From Elysia marginata (taxonomy: Eukaryota; Mollusca; Gastropoda; Plakobranchidae), in assembly GCA_019649035.1 (NCBI GenBank), contig BMAT01012988.1:29017-59896 (forward strand): a stretch of 30,880 nucleotides of DNA, in the 5' to 3' direction. Shown here piece by piece: positions 29,897 to 30,880 of this stretch. Below the pieces are notes generated by a model that saw only the letters and a list, made by a program, of their open reading frames with translations, was not told the DNA's origin and did no database searches. A program made the translations under genes and the position numbers. Position 1 is the first letter of the stretch, and every line of letters begins with the position of its first letter.

Positions 29897-30880
29897 TAAT
29901 CAAAAAATGAAAAAGCAACCTGATAAAAAGCATGTATAATCTTTAATGTGACTAAAAAAAGTTAAATAAGAATAAAATTTTGAATACTTATTGATTTGTA
30001 CACTTATTTACACATTTACAGGCGCGATAAAATTTACAGACCATACAGCTCTAAACCAGTAGCTTGTCTATATCGTAAAATACGTGTAACTGTTGTAAGC
30101 CTAATGTAAAAGATAGTGGAAAAAACAGTTTTGATTCAAATTTCCTCTCCTCTCACCAGAGAATGGTAATCTTGCTCAATAATAGTCATACAATATTCCT
30201 CAATGACAAGGAAAAACTCTTAACTAAATAATAGCAAGTAACTTAAGCAAGTTAACATGAGCAAATTTATGGCCTATTAACAAGTTCTCCTTATCCCCAC
30301 ACCTCTATTTTACAACATTCTAGCACAGTTGCTTTACAACATTATCTTTGCCCATTTCAAGAACCTATCCACTTTTGATCTTCAATGGTCCCCTCAAACT
30401 GGTTCAACTGTAATTATTTTGGAAGCTCATGAAAAGGTACTGTTTAAATGACCAAAGCCTTAAAATGTGTAATATTAAAAAACTAACAAAAATAGCTGTG
30501 AGTTATGCTCAACTTCGACAATCACTGAAAAGTGAAAACTTTAACCTTGGTTTATTTATCTGACAATGAACAAACTTAGAAGATGAAAAAGAACAAAGAT
30601 TTTAACATGAAAGTTTAAAGCCTACAAAACATGGCAATATTTCCTGTTTTTGCGCAGTGCATTGTACAAAAACCAATGTACATTACTAATACAGTAATAG
30701 CACACATACCCAGGCTTAATTTATTTTGCCATTTCCTGTGCAGAAATTAAGTCATACAGCTTGTTTTTGTTATTAAATTGATGATCACTGAGCGTGTTCA
30801 GACTTTTTAAAGTCAAATGTCCTCTATAGCTGCTAAAATCCTTTTGTCATTTTGCTTTTTTGTGATGTTTTCCTTTCATG
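29897..30880. other. AT-rich sequence to the end of the window
   Basis: No coding exon or repeat with clear ends recognised. It could be intergenic or the UTR of a gene beyond the window. Confidence 0.5.

Noticed and set aside
1..30880. CRISPR arrays, operons, rRNA genes or bacterial origins
   Set aside because: None is visible, and the intron-rich genes show that this is eukaryotic nuclear DNA.

Overview
This is nuclear DNA from an animal. It is AT-rich, its genes are split by many introns, and it is dotted with fossil transposons. Sterol-auxotrophic groups such as insects and nematodes are unlikely hosts, because an apparently complete lanosterol synthase gene is present. The tRNA-derived SINEs, a LINE-type 3' tail ending in (TATCT)n, and frequent AGATCT/TCTAGATCT motifs suggest a mollusc, perhaps a gastropod. 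That assignment is an inference and was not checked by any search.

Two complete protein-coding genes could be assembled exon by exon, with reading phase conserved across every junction. On the minus strand, lanosterol synthase (LSS) runs from the ATG at 16663 to the stop at 1599. It has 17 coding exons and 735 codons plus stop; human LSS has 732 residues. On the plus strand, isopentenyl phosphate kinase (IPK) runs from 21436 to 27621 with 6 coding exons and 279 residues. Both genes act in isoprenoid/sterol metabolism. IPK makes isopentenyl diphosphate from isopentenyl phosphate, and LSS cyclises 2,3-oxidosqualene, a C30 product of that building block. They are transcribed away from each other. 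This divergent pair is the most interesting feature of the window.

Layout: 1-216 is a reverse-transcriptase fragment cut by the window edge. About 690-16678 is LSS, with a LINE 3' tail, a LINE RT remnant and three tRNA-derived SINE-like insertions in its introns. 16679-21433 is the region between the two coding sequences. It holds a 1.67 kb pogo/Tigger-like DNA transposon (18589-20258, containing a 473-base N gap) and, at about 20.67-20.76 kb, a candidate LSS promoter with a 5' splice donor. 21434-27790 is IPK, whose third intron carries a 514-bp TIR element. 27.8-30.88 kb is AT-rich with no recognisable gene, except for a well-bounded 660-bp solo LTR (29232-29891) flanked by a 5-bp target duplication.
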